A stretch of DNA of 64,000 bases from Lactobacillus gasseri ATCC 33323 = JCM 1131 (GCF_000014425.1 NC_008530.1:1612001-1676000), one strand, 5' to 3'; positions 18,001 through 27,531 are shown, numbered from the stretch's first letter. Program-made: numbers and translations. The notes: generated by a model from the sequence alone, not told the origin.

Positions 18001-21000
18001 CCGTAATCTTTTCTATAGTGGCAAAATCTGGTGTGTAACCTGCAATTTTTGGAGAGTTAACTTCATCAAAACTATCTTTTTCAGATTTCCAATCATTCCA
18101 GTGTTCCTTATTAGTTACTTCATCACGTTCTCCATCATGAGTGAAAATTACTGGCTGACCATTAATATCATCATGAGCTTTTGTACCATCTTCATAAACA
18201 TAATGAATAGTTTCATTAATCTTCTTCGTATCATTAATCGAAGTCATATGATGGGTGAAGTGTACATTGTAAACTTGGTCTACTTTGTCATCATGATCGA
18301 AGACCAATTCACTTCCATTTGTTTCATCAGAAACTAAATCATAATGTTGCTTTTCATACTCTGCAATTGAATCTTTAGTCGCATAGTCTGATTTTTCATC
18401 GGATTTACCATTAAGATCTTTAGTAGATAAAGTCTTGCCTGTCGTATCATCGATATAGTTGACTGTGATCTTTTGCGGATTTGCTTTATAAGTTACTGTT
18501 CTAACAACATCTTTTGAATCATGTGAAACTGTGACAGAATTAATCTTTTCTTGATCTGGTGTATAGCCTGCAATTTCTGAAGAAACTACTTCTTCAAATT
18601 CCTGCGGCTTGCTCCAACTGCTCATCTCTTTACCAGTTACTAAGTCCTCAGTTCCTGTCTTAGTGAATGTTACTTCTTTTTGAACATCGTCATGAGCTTT
18701 TGTACCATCTTCGTAAACATAATGAATTGTTTCAGTTACTGTCTTTGTATCCTTAACTGATGCTGTCTTGTGAATAAAGTGAGCTATAAAAATTTGATCT
18801 TCATTAATATCATTGTCAAATTTTCCATAATTTATTTCAGATAACTGATTTCCAGCAAGTTTATCATCACTTTGTGTTGGATCGTTCCCCCTTGCTACCA
18901 TAACAAACTTATACTTAGAGAAGTCATACTTAGCAGGAATTTCAAAGCTAATATCAGCGTCACTCTTACCAGTTATATTAACATCAGGCGCTAACTCGAT
19001 AAATTTATGATCAGTGTCATCATAGAAACGTAATGTAGCACTTTGTGTATTTTTAACTAATTCATATACTAAAGTATCACCATCAAAGTACACTTTTGCT
19101 TGTTGATTAAGTTGTGCCTTCTCGTTTTTAATTCCTGATGGGTAATCACCATGATCAGCATTAATTATTTCTTGAGGTTGTGTAGCATCTTTTACTACGT
19201 AATCTTCTGGAATTTTCTTTGCATCTTGAAGTTTCTTTAAAGCAGCCAATACCTTTTCTGGTCCGTAGCTTAGTAGATCTTGGTTATTTTTTAGTTCTAT
19301 TGAATCAGCTGCTACAACTTGATCTGTATCTGCTGAATCCTTATATTTGAAGGCAATATTAACTACTGAATTACCAGAAATAGTAATTCTAGATGCATTA
19401 TTACTTGTTGACTCAATAAATAGGGAATCCAAAGATTGCGTATTATCGGACCAAACTACTGAAGATAAAATACCAGTTTTTCCTGCATCATAGCCCAAAG
19501 TGGGATCGGTACCATTTAGAACAATTCGATACGAATGATTGGAAGGAACATTATCTATATCAACTAAAATGCTCTTGGCATTTTTAGCACTATTTACAGC
19601 TCCACCTACAATATGATCCTTTAAATCTGATAAATTGCTATAATAAGAAATCTTACCTGCGATTTCTTGTTGTGTATTTAAATCTATTATTTTAACTGAA
19701 TTATTCTCGTTTAAAACGAAGCTAAATGATGAACTAGATTCTGTTGGTAGATTTATTAAAACATGTGTATTCTTTATATCATATTTTTGACCATTTATAA
19801 CTGAAACAGTATAAGTCATTGTGTCAGATTTTTTATCATCAGACTTACCATTTAGGTCTAAATTACCATCTTCATTTCCTTGCGCTAATTCTACTGAAGT
19901 CAAGCCTTGACCTAATTGCGTAATCCAATTAAATGAACCTAAATCAAGTGCCGATGTCTTTCCTTCAACATAGTTCACATCCGAATCCTTCACGGTAGGA
20001 TATTCATTAAGTGAATAGTCTTTTACAATATTTGATTGAGCATATAAATAAACATGTCCATTGTTCGTAGTTACACTACTGGAATCTGGTAAGTTTTTAA
20101 GATAAATAGTGATATCTCCACCAGTTATCTTTATTCCTGTATAATCTACTTTAACAACTTGATAACCATTTACCGAAAAACTAGAAACTTTTGGTTTAGT
20201 TTCACCAAATTTAAAACTTGATGTTGATAAATCTGCTAGAGCATTAGATGGCATTACCAAATAGAAAATAGGATCAACCGCTTTTTTAGCGTACCATCCA
20301 CCTATAGTAAGGGTACCGCCATAGTTTCCAGGTGCATAATTATAATTACTAGCTGTAAAGTTAATAGTAATACTATCTTTTTCTTCAGCTACAACTGACT
20401 GCGAAGCAGTATAATATCCCTCATCACTTGGCGTATCAAAATACGGATATAAATCTGATGTTAACGTATCGCCTAAATTTACTTTCTGACCATTGCGATA
20501 ATTTTCATTGACAAAACCATATAGAGAAAATCCAACGTCTATTCCCTGCCCCCAAATCAATCCTTGAGGGTTTAAGCTGTCAATGCCTAATTGAGGAATT
20601 GTCAAAACTATATTACTGATATTCGTCCCATTCTCTATTGCTACAGCTTCTCCATTTGAAATCATTCCTGATTTCACTGAATTATCAACATAATTAATTT
20701 GATAATTAAAATCTTTAACATTTGTTCCTACTAGTTTAGTAATCGTAACTCCATCTGGAACCGTAATCTTTAGATGTACATCATTAACTGGACGACCTTG
20801 TAAATTTCCAACGGAATAATTATACAGTACGATTTCTTTATGAGAAGCAGTATATGGTACTTGGCCCTTCTGATACGGACCATCATATCCGTTATGTGCT
20901 CCACCAATATAACCGCGAAGAGCCTCACCAACTGGAACATGTTCATTTGATCCTTGAATTACTTCTTTAAAAATACCTGCATTTCCAGTTAATGGTTGTT

Positions 21001-22363
21001 TTGCCCCTACATCCTCACTAACTTCTATTTCTTTTGAGCCAGATACGGTTGTATCTTCTGCTGGTTGAACCATATCAAAATGTCCCCATATATTAAGAAC
21101 AGATGAAGAAAGCGTTGTGTTAGCTAATTTAACAATAATATCTTTTCCCTTTCCAGCCTGTGTAACAGTAGCTGAAGAAGAATTTTCTGCTATTGTCTTT
21201 TCAGTATTTAGGACAAAGCTTTCTGGGACAGGTATTGTAATCGTTGTTTCATGATTAATCAACGGACTAGGACCACTAGTACCGCCAGAGGAAATATCAC
21301 CATTTATCCCTGTTTTTTGTCCCAAAGTCAATTGCCATTTATAATCATAGTTAGGAAACAGCTTCTTTACTGCACTTGAGCTTGGACTTATTCTACGCCA
21401 CCTTGGATTAAGTTGAGGAACAACTACCTGATTAAAAGTTAAAGTTTTAATCGGTTGTGAATTTTCATTATAAAAGATTTGAATATTTTTTAATTCAGTT
21501 CCCGCATTATAAGGCATTGCCTTGGCTTGAGCCTCATTAAGAAAACCTATTGATAACGTTTGATTAATAGTTGCACTTTTATTTAAAGAATATGTTACAT
21601 CATAACTACCATCTGAATTTTGAACCTTATTCATGCTTCCAAAAGCAGAAGGAAGAGCGGTAGGAGTAACCATATATGCACCTGAATCAAAGTGAAGCCT
21701 AAACTGATCCCCTGCTTTGTTATTAGAAACCTGGAAAGTCATTTGAATAGTTTGATTTTGACTTGGATTATATTCAGTACCACTAAGTGAAGCTGATACT
21801 TTTAGATTTTTATCACTGCTATCAGATTGAAGAGAAACAAAAGAATTATTTAATATCTTTGAAGAATTTTTTGAAACTTCACTATTAATTTGAACCTTAC
21901 TCTCATTAAGTTCAGCAGTGTTAGTTGGAACTGCTTTTAAGGTATCTAAAGTCTGAGTATTTTGCTGCTTTTTTTCAGCAGAATTTATATCTTTAGTCGC
22001 TACCTTTTCATCATCTTTTTTATCTACATTAACTTCTGTAGCTTGAACAGCAGATTTATCTGCTTTATTTTCTACATCTGTCTTTGATGATTCGACAGTT
22101 TTCGTTTGAACTACTGGAGTTTTAGCATCAGTAGTTTCTGAACTTTTAACTGTTGTAGCCTTATTTTTCAAAATTGGGGAAGTAGCTACAGTCTGCACTT
22201 CGTTCTCTGCACTATCAGCGCTTGCAGCTTGAACGGTTGTTTCATTTACTCCTAAATAGAAAACTGTTCCCAATAAAACAGAAGCCGTACCGATGGTAAG
22301 TTTACGGATACTAAAGCGTTGTCTAGCGTTAGCACTATTTTTTATATATTTTCTATTGTTCAT
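15014..22363 (-). CDS. Giant YSIRK/LPQTG mucus-binding protein (MucBP repeats), 2449 aa
   Basis: Predicted sortase-anchored adhesin. The signal peptide contains FSIRKLTIGTASVLLGTVF and is cleaved near VQAAS. A Ser/Thr/Lys linker (about 45-190) leads to a large non-repeated region (about 190-1100), probably the ligand-binding head. About residues 1110-2195 alternate two MucBP-type modules, one opening LRFYDDTDHKFIELAPD and one opening KITVNYIDDTTGKTL; two neighbouring copies of the second are nearly identical over 176 aa. A Pro/Thr/Glu stalk of 18-residue repeats (about 2199-2344) precedes LPQTG (2412), a hydrophobic segment and the tail ERKRRKR. AGGAGATAG precedes the ATG. Unlike the other two giant adhesin genes in this window it is intact. 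Mucus binding is a family property; the real ligand is unknown. Confidence 0.95.
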   Translation of the reverse strand: MNNRKYIKNSANARQRFSIRKLTIGTASVLLGTVFYLGVNETTVQAASADSAENEVQTVATSPILKNKATTVKSSETTDAKTPVVQTKTVESSKTDVENKADKSAVQATEVNVDKKDDEKVATKDINSAEKKQQNTQTLDTLKAVPTNTAELNESKVQINSEVSKNSSKILNNSFVSLQSDSSDKNLKVSASLSGTEYNPSQNQTIQMTFQVSNNKAGDQFRLHFDSGAYMVTPTALPSAFGSMNKVQNSDGSYDVTYSLNKSATINQTLSIGFLNEAQAKAMPYNAGTELKNIQIFYNENSQPIKTLTFNQVVVPQLNPRWRRISPSSSAVKKLFPNYDYKWQLTLGQKTGINGDISSGGTSGPSPLINHETTITIPVPESFVLNTEKTIAENSSSATVTQAGKGKDIIVKLANTTLSSSVLNIWGHFDMVQPAEDTTVSGSKEIEVSEDVGAKQPLTGNAGIFKEVIQGSNEHVPVGEALRGYIGGAHNGYDGPYQKGQVPYTASHKEIVLYNYSVGNLQGRPVNDVHLKITVPDGVTITKLVGTNVKDFNYQINYVDNSVKSGMISNGEAVAIENGTNISNIVLTIPQLGIDSLNPQGLIWGQGIDVGFSLYGFVNENYRNGQKVNLGDTLTSDLYPYFDTPSDEGYYTASQSVVAEEKDSITINFTASNYNYAPGNYGGTLTIGGWYAKKAVDPIFYLVMPSNALADLSTSSFKFGETKPKVSSFSVNGYQVVKVDYTGIKITGGDITIYLKNLPDSSSVTTNNGHVYLYAQSNIVKDYSLNEYPTVKDSDVNYVEGKTSALDLGSFNWITQLGQGLTSVELAQGNEDGNLDLNGKSDDKKSDTMTYTVSVINGQKYDIKNTHVLINLPTESSSSFSFVLNENNSVKIIDLNTQQEIAGKISYYSNLSDLKDHIVGGAVNSAKNAKSILVDIDNVPSNHSYRIVLNGTDPTLGYDAGKTGILSSVVWSDNTQSLDSLFIESTSNNASRITISGNSVVNIAFKYKDSADTDQVVAADSIELKNNQDLLSYGPEKVLAALKKLQDAKKIPEDYVVKDATQPQEIINADHGDYPSGIKNEKAQLNQQAKVYFDGDTLVYELVKNTQSATLRFYDDTDHKFIELAPDVNITGKSDADISFEIPAKYDFSKYKFVMVARGNDPTQSDDKLAGNQLSEINYGKFDNDINEDQIFIAHFIHKTASVKDTKTVTETIHYVYEDGTKAHDDVQKEVTFTKTGTEDLVTGKEMSSWSKPQEFEEVVSSEIAGYTPDQEKINSVTVSHDSKDVVRTVTYKANPQKITVNYIDDTTGKTLSTKDLNGKSDEKSDYATKDSIAEYEKQHYDLVSDETNGSELVFDHDDKVDQVYNVHFTHHMTSINDTKKINETIHYVYEDGTKAHDDINGQPVIFTHDGERDEVTNKEHWNDWKSEKDSFDEVNSPKIAGYTPDFATIEKITVKPEDSDVVKTVIYKANPQKITVNYIDDTTGKTLSTKELNGKSDEKSDYTTKDSIAEYEKQHYDLVSDETNGSELVFDHDDKVDQVYNVHFTHHMTSINDTKKINETIHYVYEDGTKAHDDINGQPVIFTHDGERDEVTNKEHWNDWKSEKDSFDAVKSPEVAGYTPNADAIPEIKVKPTDSDIVRTVTYKADAQKAKLRFYDDTDHKFIELAPDINTTGKSAESIDFDIPYDFSNYNFIEVDSAKDPADKSNKMNGDTLDKVNYGNFDKDKYTDQIFIAHFTHKIAPVKDTKTVTETVYYVYENGTKAHDDVQKEATFTKTGTKDLVTGEEKSNWSKSKEFEEVVSPEIAGYTPDQEKIDSVTVSHDSKDIVRTVTYKANPQKITVNYVDDTTGKTLATKELNGKSDEKSGYTTSDSIANYEKQHYDLVSDETNGSELIFDHDDKVDQVYNVHLIHHLSSISDTKTINETIHYVYEDGKTASPDVVGTPVVFTRDGERDEVTNEDMWNDWKTKKDSFDKVQSPEIAGYIPNVDAVPEIKVKPTDSDIDRTVTYKADEQKAKLRFYDDTDHKFIELAPDINTLGKSNENISFNVPYNLSNYSFIEVDSSNDPADKSDKLNGDTLDKVIYGRFDKDKNVDQVFIAHFIHKTEPIKDTKVVTETVHYVYEDGTKAHEDVQKQVTFTKTGNKDLVTGKEKSSWSGPQEFSEVISPEIQGYTPDQGKINSEVVSQDSNDIERTVIYKAKPVEPTTPDKPAQPSEPTKPEEPTTPDKPARPTEPTKPEEPTTPDKPAQPSEPTKPEEPITPDKPAQPSEPTKPEEPTTPDKPARPTEPTKPEEPTTPDKPAQPSEPIKPEEPTTPDKPAQPSEPTEPKEPTTPDKPTQPSEPTKPEEQTISNKSNQSSETESSKTAMQINKSNKSKNVEATNISTSLTRTTSAAKTSRNATTTKHINRARTTLPQTGSRKTDVSLAGLALASAGALIGLIGGKERKRRKR
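15331..15765 (-). repeat. 18-residue Pro/Thr/Glu stalk repeat, about eight copies
   Basis: A 54-bp tandem unit coding PTTPDKPAQPSEPTKPEE, with a PARPTEPTK variant interspersed. Near-identity invites expansion and contraction. The opposite strand is open in all frames here only because of the repeat. Confidence 0.92.
17433..18488 (-). repeat. Two tandem 528-bp MucBP units, nearly identical
   Basis: Two adjacent 176-codon units (about 17961-18488 and 17433-17960), each beginning KANPQKITVNYIDDTTGK, match almost base for base over most of their length. They diverge only in the last 30 codons (FDEVNSPKIAGY versus FDAVKSPEVAGY). A more divergent third copy lies around 16350-16876. This suggests recent duplication or gene conversion. 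Confidence 0.88.
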
Positions 22364-22512
22364 CGATTACTATCTCCTAATAAATACTAGCTGTAATAAA
22401 TAACACACTTATATTTTAACACCTAAGTTTGTTTAGTATTAGTCTTGACTTATTTTTAATTACTATAAAAAAACGTTTGCTACTTAAAAATTATTTCACC
22501 TTCAACTTATTC

Positions 22513-22554
22513 AAAAATAAAAAACATAATTATCAACTAGACAATTATGTTTTC
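22513..22554 (-). terminator. Terminator after the small membrane protein gene
   Basis: On the minus strand an 11-bp AT-rich stem AAAACATAATT/AATTATGTTTT is followed by a T run, separating the gene at 22563 from the mucus-binding gene. Confidence 0.7.
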
Positions 22555-22562
22555 TATACTAA

Positions 22563-22964
22563 TTATTCTTTATTATTCTTTTTATAGCTCTTCCACAAAA
22601 TTGCATTCCAAATTATCAGCAGTAACACCCAAAAGATAGCCAAGAAAACGGTATTCCGATATTCTTTCCCGCTTTGAATTTTATTCCAAATTACACTAAA
22701 GTATGTTCCACTTAAAAATGCACTTAAAGTTATTATCGATAAAGTCAAAGGCAGCTTTTTAATTTTATCCTTAACCTTCATCAACTGAATCCAGTTATAG
22801 ACCACTTCGCAAATTACGATGAGTAAAACTAGTAAGTCATACCACCATTCATGTTGTTTAACGAACTCATCAATAGTAGTAATAAAATAATATCCAATAA
22901 GAATTGAAAACAGATCTAAGATAAGCAGCTGTCCTACAACTGTATTTTGCTCTTTCTCTTTCAT
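22563..22964 (-). CDS. Hypothetical four-helix membrane protein
   Basis: A 133-aa protein starting at the ATG at 22964 (MKEKEQNTVVGQ) behind AAAGAGCGGA. A longer version from a TTG at 22997 has no ribosome site. Four hydrophobic segments are visible: LLILDLFSILIGYYFI, LLVLLIVICEVVYNWI, LTLSIITLSAFLSGTYF and VFLAIFWVLLLIIWNAILW. They are separated by charged loops with a basic second loop (KVKDKIKKLP), and the tail is KKNNKE. No catalytic motif or known family is recognised. It stands alone with its own terminator. Confidence 0.7.
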   Translation of the reverse strand: MKEKEQNTVVGQLLILDLFSILIGYYFITTIDEFVKQHEWWYDLLVLLIVICEVVYNWIQLMKVKDKIKKLPLTLSIITLSAFLSGTYFSVIWNKIQSGKEYRNTVFLAIFWVLLLIIWNAILWKSYKKNNKE

Positions 22965-23043
22965 GTTTTTTCCGCTCTTTCTACTTTTTCTCTTCAATAT
23001 AAATTATAGAACACTTACTTCTCGTCTTGCTTAATCTAAGGTT

Positions 23044-25557
23044 TTACTTTTTAAACTGCCGACAATAATTAGCAAGGTACTCTGTCGTTAAACTCACCGG
23101 ATGGTCAATTAAATCTTGCGTCTGTCCCGCAGCCACAACCTTTCCACCATTCTTACCACCACGTGGCCCTAAATCAAGAATATTATCTGCATTAACTATC
23201 ATATTTAGATCGTGCGTAATCGTAATAATAGTTGCACCTTGATCCAGTAATTTTTGTATCACTTGAACTAAAACCTTCACATCCAACGGATGTAATCCAA
23301 TTGTAGGCTCATCAAAGACAAATAAAGTATCGTTCTGCTTATGACTTAAATGCGTTACTAACTTCAAACGTTGTGCCTCACCACCAGATAAGGTCGGCGT
23401 ACTTTCACCTAAATGAAGATAATCTAGTCCCACTTCTTTTAGTAAAAGTAAGTCACGTTCAATTTTAGGTTCTTTCTTAAAAACAGGAAGAGCTTCGTTG
23501 ATATCCAAATTCAAAATATCAACAATTGAATAGCTATTCCATTTTACCTTTTGTACTTCATGGTTATAACGATTACCTTCACAAGTTGGACAAGTCTGCT
23601 GCATATCAGGCAAGAACTGAATATCTAAAGTTACAATGCCGGTTCCTCCACAAGTTGGGCAAGCACCTTGTTTATTATTATAAGAAAAATAAGTCGGAGT
23701 ATAATGCTTCTCTTTAGCCAGTGACTGTCTAGCAAACAATTTACGCAAATTATCCATAATCGAAGTATAAGTTGCGACCGTCGACCTAGTACTTTTACCA
23801 ATAGGTGAAGCGTCAACGCTAACTACTTGATTAATTGGCGATTCAAAATTTTTCACTTGTTTAGGTAAAGTCTCACCTTTAGCTTGCGCCTGAATTGCTG
23901 GCACCAAACTATCTAAAATCAAGCTTGTTTTACCTGCTCCCGAAAATCCAGTCACAGCTGTTAACTGATTAACAGGAATAGCTGCATGAACATCTTGTAG
24001 ATTAAAATAATGATCCACATCAAAAGAAATTTTTACAGAATTAATTTTTTCTGCTCGCTTTCTCGCCATTAATGCAGCAGTCCCATCAAGATATGGTCTA
24101 ATTAAAGATTGCTTGTCTTTTTTTATTTGATCGACGCTGCCTTGATCGAGAATTTCACCGCCTTGTTCACCTGATCCTGGTCCAATTTCAATTATTTCAT
24201 CAGCTGCTTTAATAATATCCACATTGTGATCCACAACTACTAGTGAATTTCCTTGTGCTACTAATTTATGCAAGACCTTAATTAATCCGTCAACATTAGC
24301 GGGATGGAGTCCAATTGATGGTTCATCTAAGATATATAAGACGCCAGTTGTCTCCGTTCTCAAGGTGCGCGCTAGCTGAATTCGCTGTAATTCACCTGTG
24401 GATAAGGTATTACCATTTCGAGCCATTGTTAAATAATCTAAGCCCAAATCAAGCAATGGCTGCAAATTATCCACAAACTCTGTGAATAAAGCATTTGCCA
24501 TTTTTTGCATATCAACTGGTAAACTTTTGAATACTTGATCTTTCCAAGCAATCAAATCACCCAGCGGCATTTCAGCTACTTCATTAATATTTAAACTACC
24601 TACTAATTGCTTCAATAATTCTGGCTTTAATCTTGAACCATGACACACTGGACAAATCTGATATGAGAAAAATTCTGAAATCCGTTTTTGTGCCCGTTCA
24701 CTCTTACTAGTTTTGGCAGAACGCAGAACAGCTTGGTGAGCATTTTCATACAGAGCATTAAAATTATGAAAAACTCTCCCGGTTCCTGATAAAAAGTCCA
24801 TTTTATACTTCTTTTCAGGACCATTAAGAACAAAATCTTTTTCTTTATCAGTTAAATCCTTATAAGGAATATCAATTCTAACCCCAGCATGCTCTGCTAC
24901 ATTCGGCATAAAGTTTCTACCAGGTAGCGACCACGAAGCAACTGCCCCATCTTTAATAGAAAGACGAGGGTCGGCGATCAACTTACTATCATCCAATTGA
25001 CGTACTTTCCCTGTTCCACCGCATTCTTCACAAGCCCCATCAGAATTAAAAGCAAACTGCTCAGCACTTGGCGCATAAAACTTAACGCCGCAAACTAGAC
25101 AGGTAAGCTGACCCATTTCCTCACCTGACTTTGCCATTGCTTCTGCAATTTCTAGGCTTGGCTTTAGACGATGGCCATTAGGACAAACAGGCGAGCCTAA
25201 TCTAGAAAAAATCAAGCGCAAAATATTAAAAGTTTCGCTCATTGTTCCAACCGTTGCTCGTTCAGATGGAATAGTTGGCCGCTGTCTTAAAGCTAAAGCT
25301 GAAGGAATATGCTTGACGCTAATAACGTTTGCTTGATTTCCTTGTTTGATTCGTCTGCGCATATAAGTAGATAAGGCATCTAAATATCTTCTTGAACCTT
25401 CTTCATATAAGATACCCATGGCTAAAGAAGATTTTCCCGAGCCTGATAGACCAGAGATTGCAACAAATTTATGAAGCGGAATATTAACATCAATATTTTT
25501 CAGATTATGGACACGTCCCCCGCGCACCTCAATCTGAGTTGGTAACTTCGCAGTCAA
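23044..25557 (-). CDS. UvrA2-like ABC ATPase (excinuclease subunit A paralog)
   Basis: A tandem ABC ATPase of the UvrA family, 837 aa. The start is set at TTG 25557, because AGGAGG lies 8 nt before it and inside the longer 25584 version. Two nucleotide-binding halves are seen: Walker A GLSGSGKSS with signature LSTGELQR, and Walker A GFSGAGKTS with signature LSGGEAQR, each with DEP Walker B. Zinc modules CEECGGTG and CPTCGGTG are present. The segment between CPNGH and the first zinc finger is very short, so the roughly 100-residue UvrB-binding domain of true UvrA (about 940 aa) is missing. That defines the UvrA2 class, associated with tolerance to DNA-binding drugs rather than core excision repair. 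No uvrB or uvrC is nearby. The exact role is open. Confidence 0.9.
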   Translation of the reverse strand: MTAKLPTQIEVRGGRVHNLKNIDVNIPLHKFVAISGLSGSGKSSLAMGILYEEGSRRYLDALSTYMRRRIKQGNQANVISVKHIPSALALRQRPTIPSERATVGTMSETFNILRLIFSRLGSPVCPNGHRLKPSLEIAEAMAKSGEEMGQLTCLVCGVKFYAPSAEQFAFNSDGACEECGGTGKVRQLDDSKLIADPRLSIKDGAVASWSLPGRNFMPNVAEHAGVRIDIPYKDLTDKEKDFVLNGPEKKYKMDFLSGTGRVFHNFNALYENAHQAVLRSAKTSKSERAQKRISEFFSYQICPVCHGSRLKPELLKQLVGSLNINEVAEMPLGDLIAWKDQVFKSLPVDMQKMANALFTEFVDNLQPLLDLGLDYLTMARNGNTLSTGELQRIQLARTLRTETTGVLYILDEPSIGLHPANVDGLIKVLHKLVAQGNSLVVVDHNVDIIKAADEIIEIGPGSGEQGGEILDQGSVDQIKKDKQSLIRPYLDGTAALMARKRAEKINSVKISFDVDHYFNLQDVHAAIPVNQLTAVTGFSGAGKTSLILDSLVPAIQAQAKGETLPKQVKNFESPINQVVSVDASPIGKSTRSTVATYTSIMDNLRKLFARQSLAKEKHYTPTYFSYNNKQGACPTCGGTGIVTLDIQFLPDMQQTCPTCEGNRYNHEVQKVKWNSYSIVDILNLDINEALPVFKKEPKIERDLLLLKEVGLDYLHLGESTPTLSGGEAQRLKLVTHLSHKQNDTLFVFDEPTIGLHPLDVKVLVQVIQKLLDQGATIITITHDLNMIVNADNILDLGPRGGKNGGKVVAAGQTQDLIDHPVSLTTEYLANYCRQFKK

Positions 25558-25637
25558 AGTCAATTCCTCCTTACTTTTTATCAACTACTATCTTACAACA
25601 ATCAGTATAAAAAATAGCCATTCTATCATTGTCTATG

Positions 25638-25676
25638 CGAAAAGAAGACCCTACTTATTGAAAGTAGAGTCTTCTG
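25638..25676 (-). terminator. Terminator of oppA-like gene
   Basis: On the minus strand a stem of about 14 bp (AGAAGACTCTACTT with AAGTAGGGTCTTCT) and a loop near TCAAT is followed by TTTT. Confidence 0.82.
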
Positions 25677-25776
25677 AAGGAATATAACTATGAAAATTTA
25701 ATTTAAGGAAATATTATTTAAGAATTTGTGTAATTTGTGTTGATATATGAGGATTATGGAAAATTAAAAATTTCAG

Positions 25777-27531
25777 TTATTTTGTAAAGCCAACATCGTA
25801 CCATGAGTTTGCGGATGGCTTAAGTGACCAGCCAGTTACCTTGTCGTTAACTGCAGTTACTGACCAACTGTTTGTAGTAGGTACAACGTAAGCATTGTCG
25901 TACATCCATTGTTGCCACTTATCAAAGGCTTGTACACGGTACTTGTGGTTGAAGGCCTTAGTTGAGTCAATGTTAGTAAGAAGTTTAGTTTGAGTTGGAG
26001 AAACAAAACGAGCCATGTTGTATGGAGCACCTTCACTGTAAAGGTCCATTGGTGATGGTTCAGATGATAAGCTCCAGCCACCTTCAAAGACATCAATCTT
26101 AGGACTATCTGCTTGAACATCTTGTACCCAAGAGTTGAATTCCATTGGACGACCACCAACAAATTTAGCATCTAAGCCAATCTTTTGCCATTGTTGGATG
26201 TAGTTAGTCCAGATCTTTTCAGCATTTGGTTGTGTACCCCGAACAGCAACGTTAATAGTTAACTTCTTGCCATTTGGTTGACGACGGTATTTTTCACCCT
26301 TACGCTTCTTGTATCCAGCTTTGTCTAATAATTCGTTAGCTTTCTTCAAGTTGTATGGGTAACCCTTAATGCTCTTGTCAGAGAAGTCTCCAAATTGTGC
26401 TGGAATTAAAGTGTTAACTCTGAATGACAAGCCATTACTGTAACGCTTGGTAACAGCATCGATGTTCATTGCATAAGCCATAGCCTTACGTAATGAAACA
26501 TTGTTCATCTTAGCATTCTTATCTTCAACGTTCTTACCAGCCTTCTTGTCAAACTTACCTACCTTAAAGCCTAAGTAGTTGTAAGATAGAGGAATCTTAC
26601 CAATGAAGTTAACGTTCTTAGTATCCTTAACGTTGTTCCATTGAGCGTTAAGCACACCAGTAATATCAAACTTGTGACTCTTAATAGCTTGAGAAACAGA
26701 GTTAGTTCCGATTACTTCCATAGTAATCTTGTCTAAGTTTGGCTTGCCACGCCAGTAGTGTTCATTTGGTACATAAGTAACTGATTGACCACGAACAACC
26801 TTTTGAACCTTGTAAGGACCAAAGAATAGTGGTTGCTTACGAACCTTATCATCAGATAAAAGCTTATCAAATGGCACATCTTTCAAGTAGTGGTATGGTT
26901 CTGCACTTTCAAGGAAGTAACCGTTACCTGATTGAAGCATACCTGGTTTCATTTCCTTAAAGTGAAGTACAACTTTTCTACCATCTTCGCCATTTGGCAT
27001 TTCAATACCAGAAATCTTATCAGTCTTACCTTTGTGATATTCTTCTAAACCAACAAGGTTAGCTAAAGAATCTGTATATCTTGAAGTCTTAGTCTTAGGA
27101 TTACCAACGATTTCATAGGCATATTCAAGGTCCTTAGCAGTTACTTGCTTACCATCAGACCACTTAACACCTTTTTTCACTTCAATAGTGATTGTCTTGG
27201 CATTCTTATCTAACTTAAAGGTAGCTGCACCTTTATTGTTAATCTTATAGCTATCATCAACACTAAATAGTCCTTCTACTCCTGGTGCTTGAATCTCACT
27301 ATCAGTACTAGTATCAGATAATTCTGGTAAGAAAATACCTGTAAAAGGTGAGTCACTTTCAATTGCATACTTTAATGTTCCACCTTTTTTAACTTGTTTC
27401 TTAGGAACAGCTTCCTTAAAGCTAACTTTCTTATCGCTAGCGTTATTATTGTTGTTATTCCCACAAGCAGTTAAAGTTAATGCCGCACCGGACAATACTG
27501 TAATTGCTCCTAACCACTTAACTTTTTTCAT
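25777..27531 (-). CDS. Oligopeptide ABC transporter substrate-binding lipoprotein (OppA type)
   Basis: A 584-aa SBP_bac_5 family lipoprotein that captures peptides outside the membrane for an Opp permease. The signal ends in the lipobox LTAC with Cys23, followed by an Asn-rich linker (GNNNNNNAS). Family landmarks include LKYAIESDSPFTGIF, TITIEVKKGVKWSDGK with TAKDLEYAYE, LRKAMAYAMNIDAVT, and a C-terminal tryptophan-rich closing region (NSWSVTAVNDKVTGW). The ribosome site is very strong (AAAGGGGGAGAAAAA). A -10 TATAAT lies at 27575-27580. No oppBCDF genes adjoin, so it is an orphan binding protein that may serve permeases elsewhere. Peptide preference cannot be read from sequence. Confidence 0.93.
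   Translation of the reverse strand: MKKVKWLGAITVLSGAALTLTACGNNNNNNASDKKVSFKEAVPKKQVKKGGTLKYAIESDSPFTGIFLPELSDTSTDSEIQAPGVEGLFSVDDSYKINNKGAATFKLDKNAKTITIEVKKGVKWSDGKQVTAKDLEYAYEIVGNPKTKTSRYTDSLANLVGLEEYHKGKTDKISGIEMPNGEDGRKVVLHFKEMKPGMLQSGNGYFLESAEPYHYLKDVPFDKLLSDDKVRKQPLFFGPYKVQKVVRGQSVTYVPNEHYWRGKPNLDKITMEVIGTNSVSQAIKSHKFDITGVLNAQWNNVKDTKNVNFIGKIPLSYNYLGFKVGKFDKKAGKNVEDKNAKMNNVSLRKAMAYAMNIDAVTKRYSNGLSFRVNTLIPAQFGDFSDKSIKGYPYNLKKANELLDKAGYKKRKGEKYRRQPNGKKLTINVAVRGTQPNAEKIWTNYIQQWQKIGLDAKFVGGRPMEFNSWVQDVQADSPKIDVFEGGWSLSSEPSPMDLYSEGAPYNMARFVSPTQTKLLTNIDSTKAFNHKYRVQAFDKWQQWMYDNAYVVPTTNSWSVTAVNDKVTGWSLKPSANSWYDVGFTK

Noticed and set aside
17573-18337. Two near-identical plus-strand ORFs 528 bp apart
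   Set aside because: Antisense shadows of the two tandem MucBP units.
23526-23816. Small ORFs within the UvrA2-like gene
   Set aside because: Other-frame shadows over the zinc-finger region with no ribosome sites.
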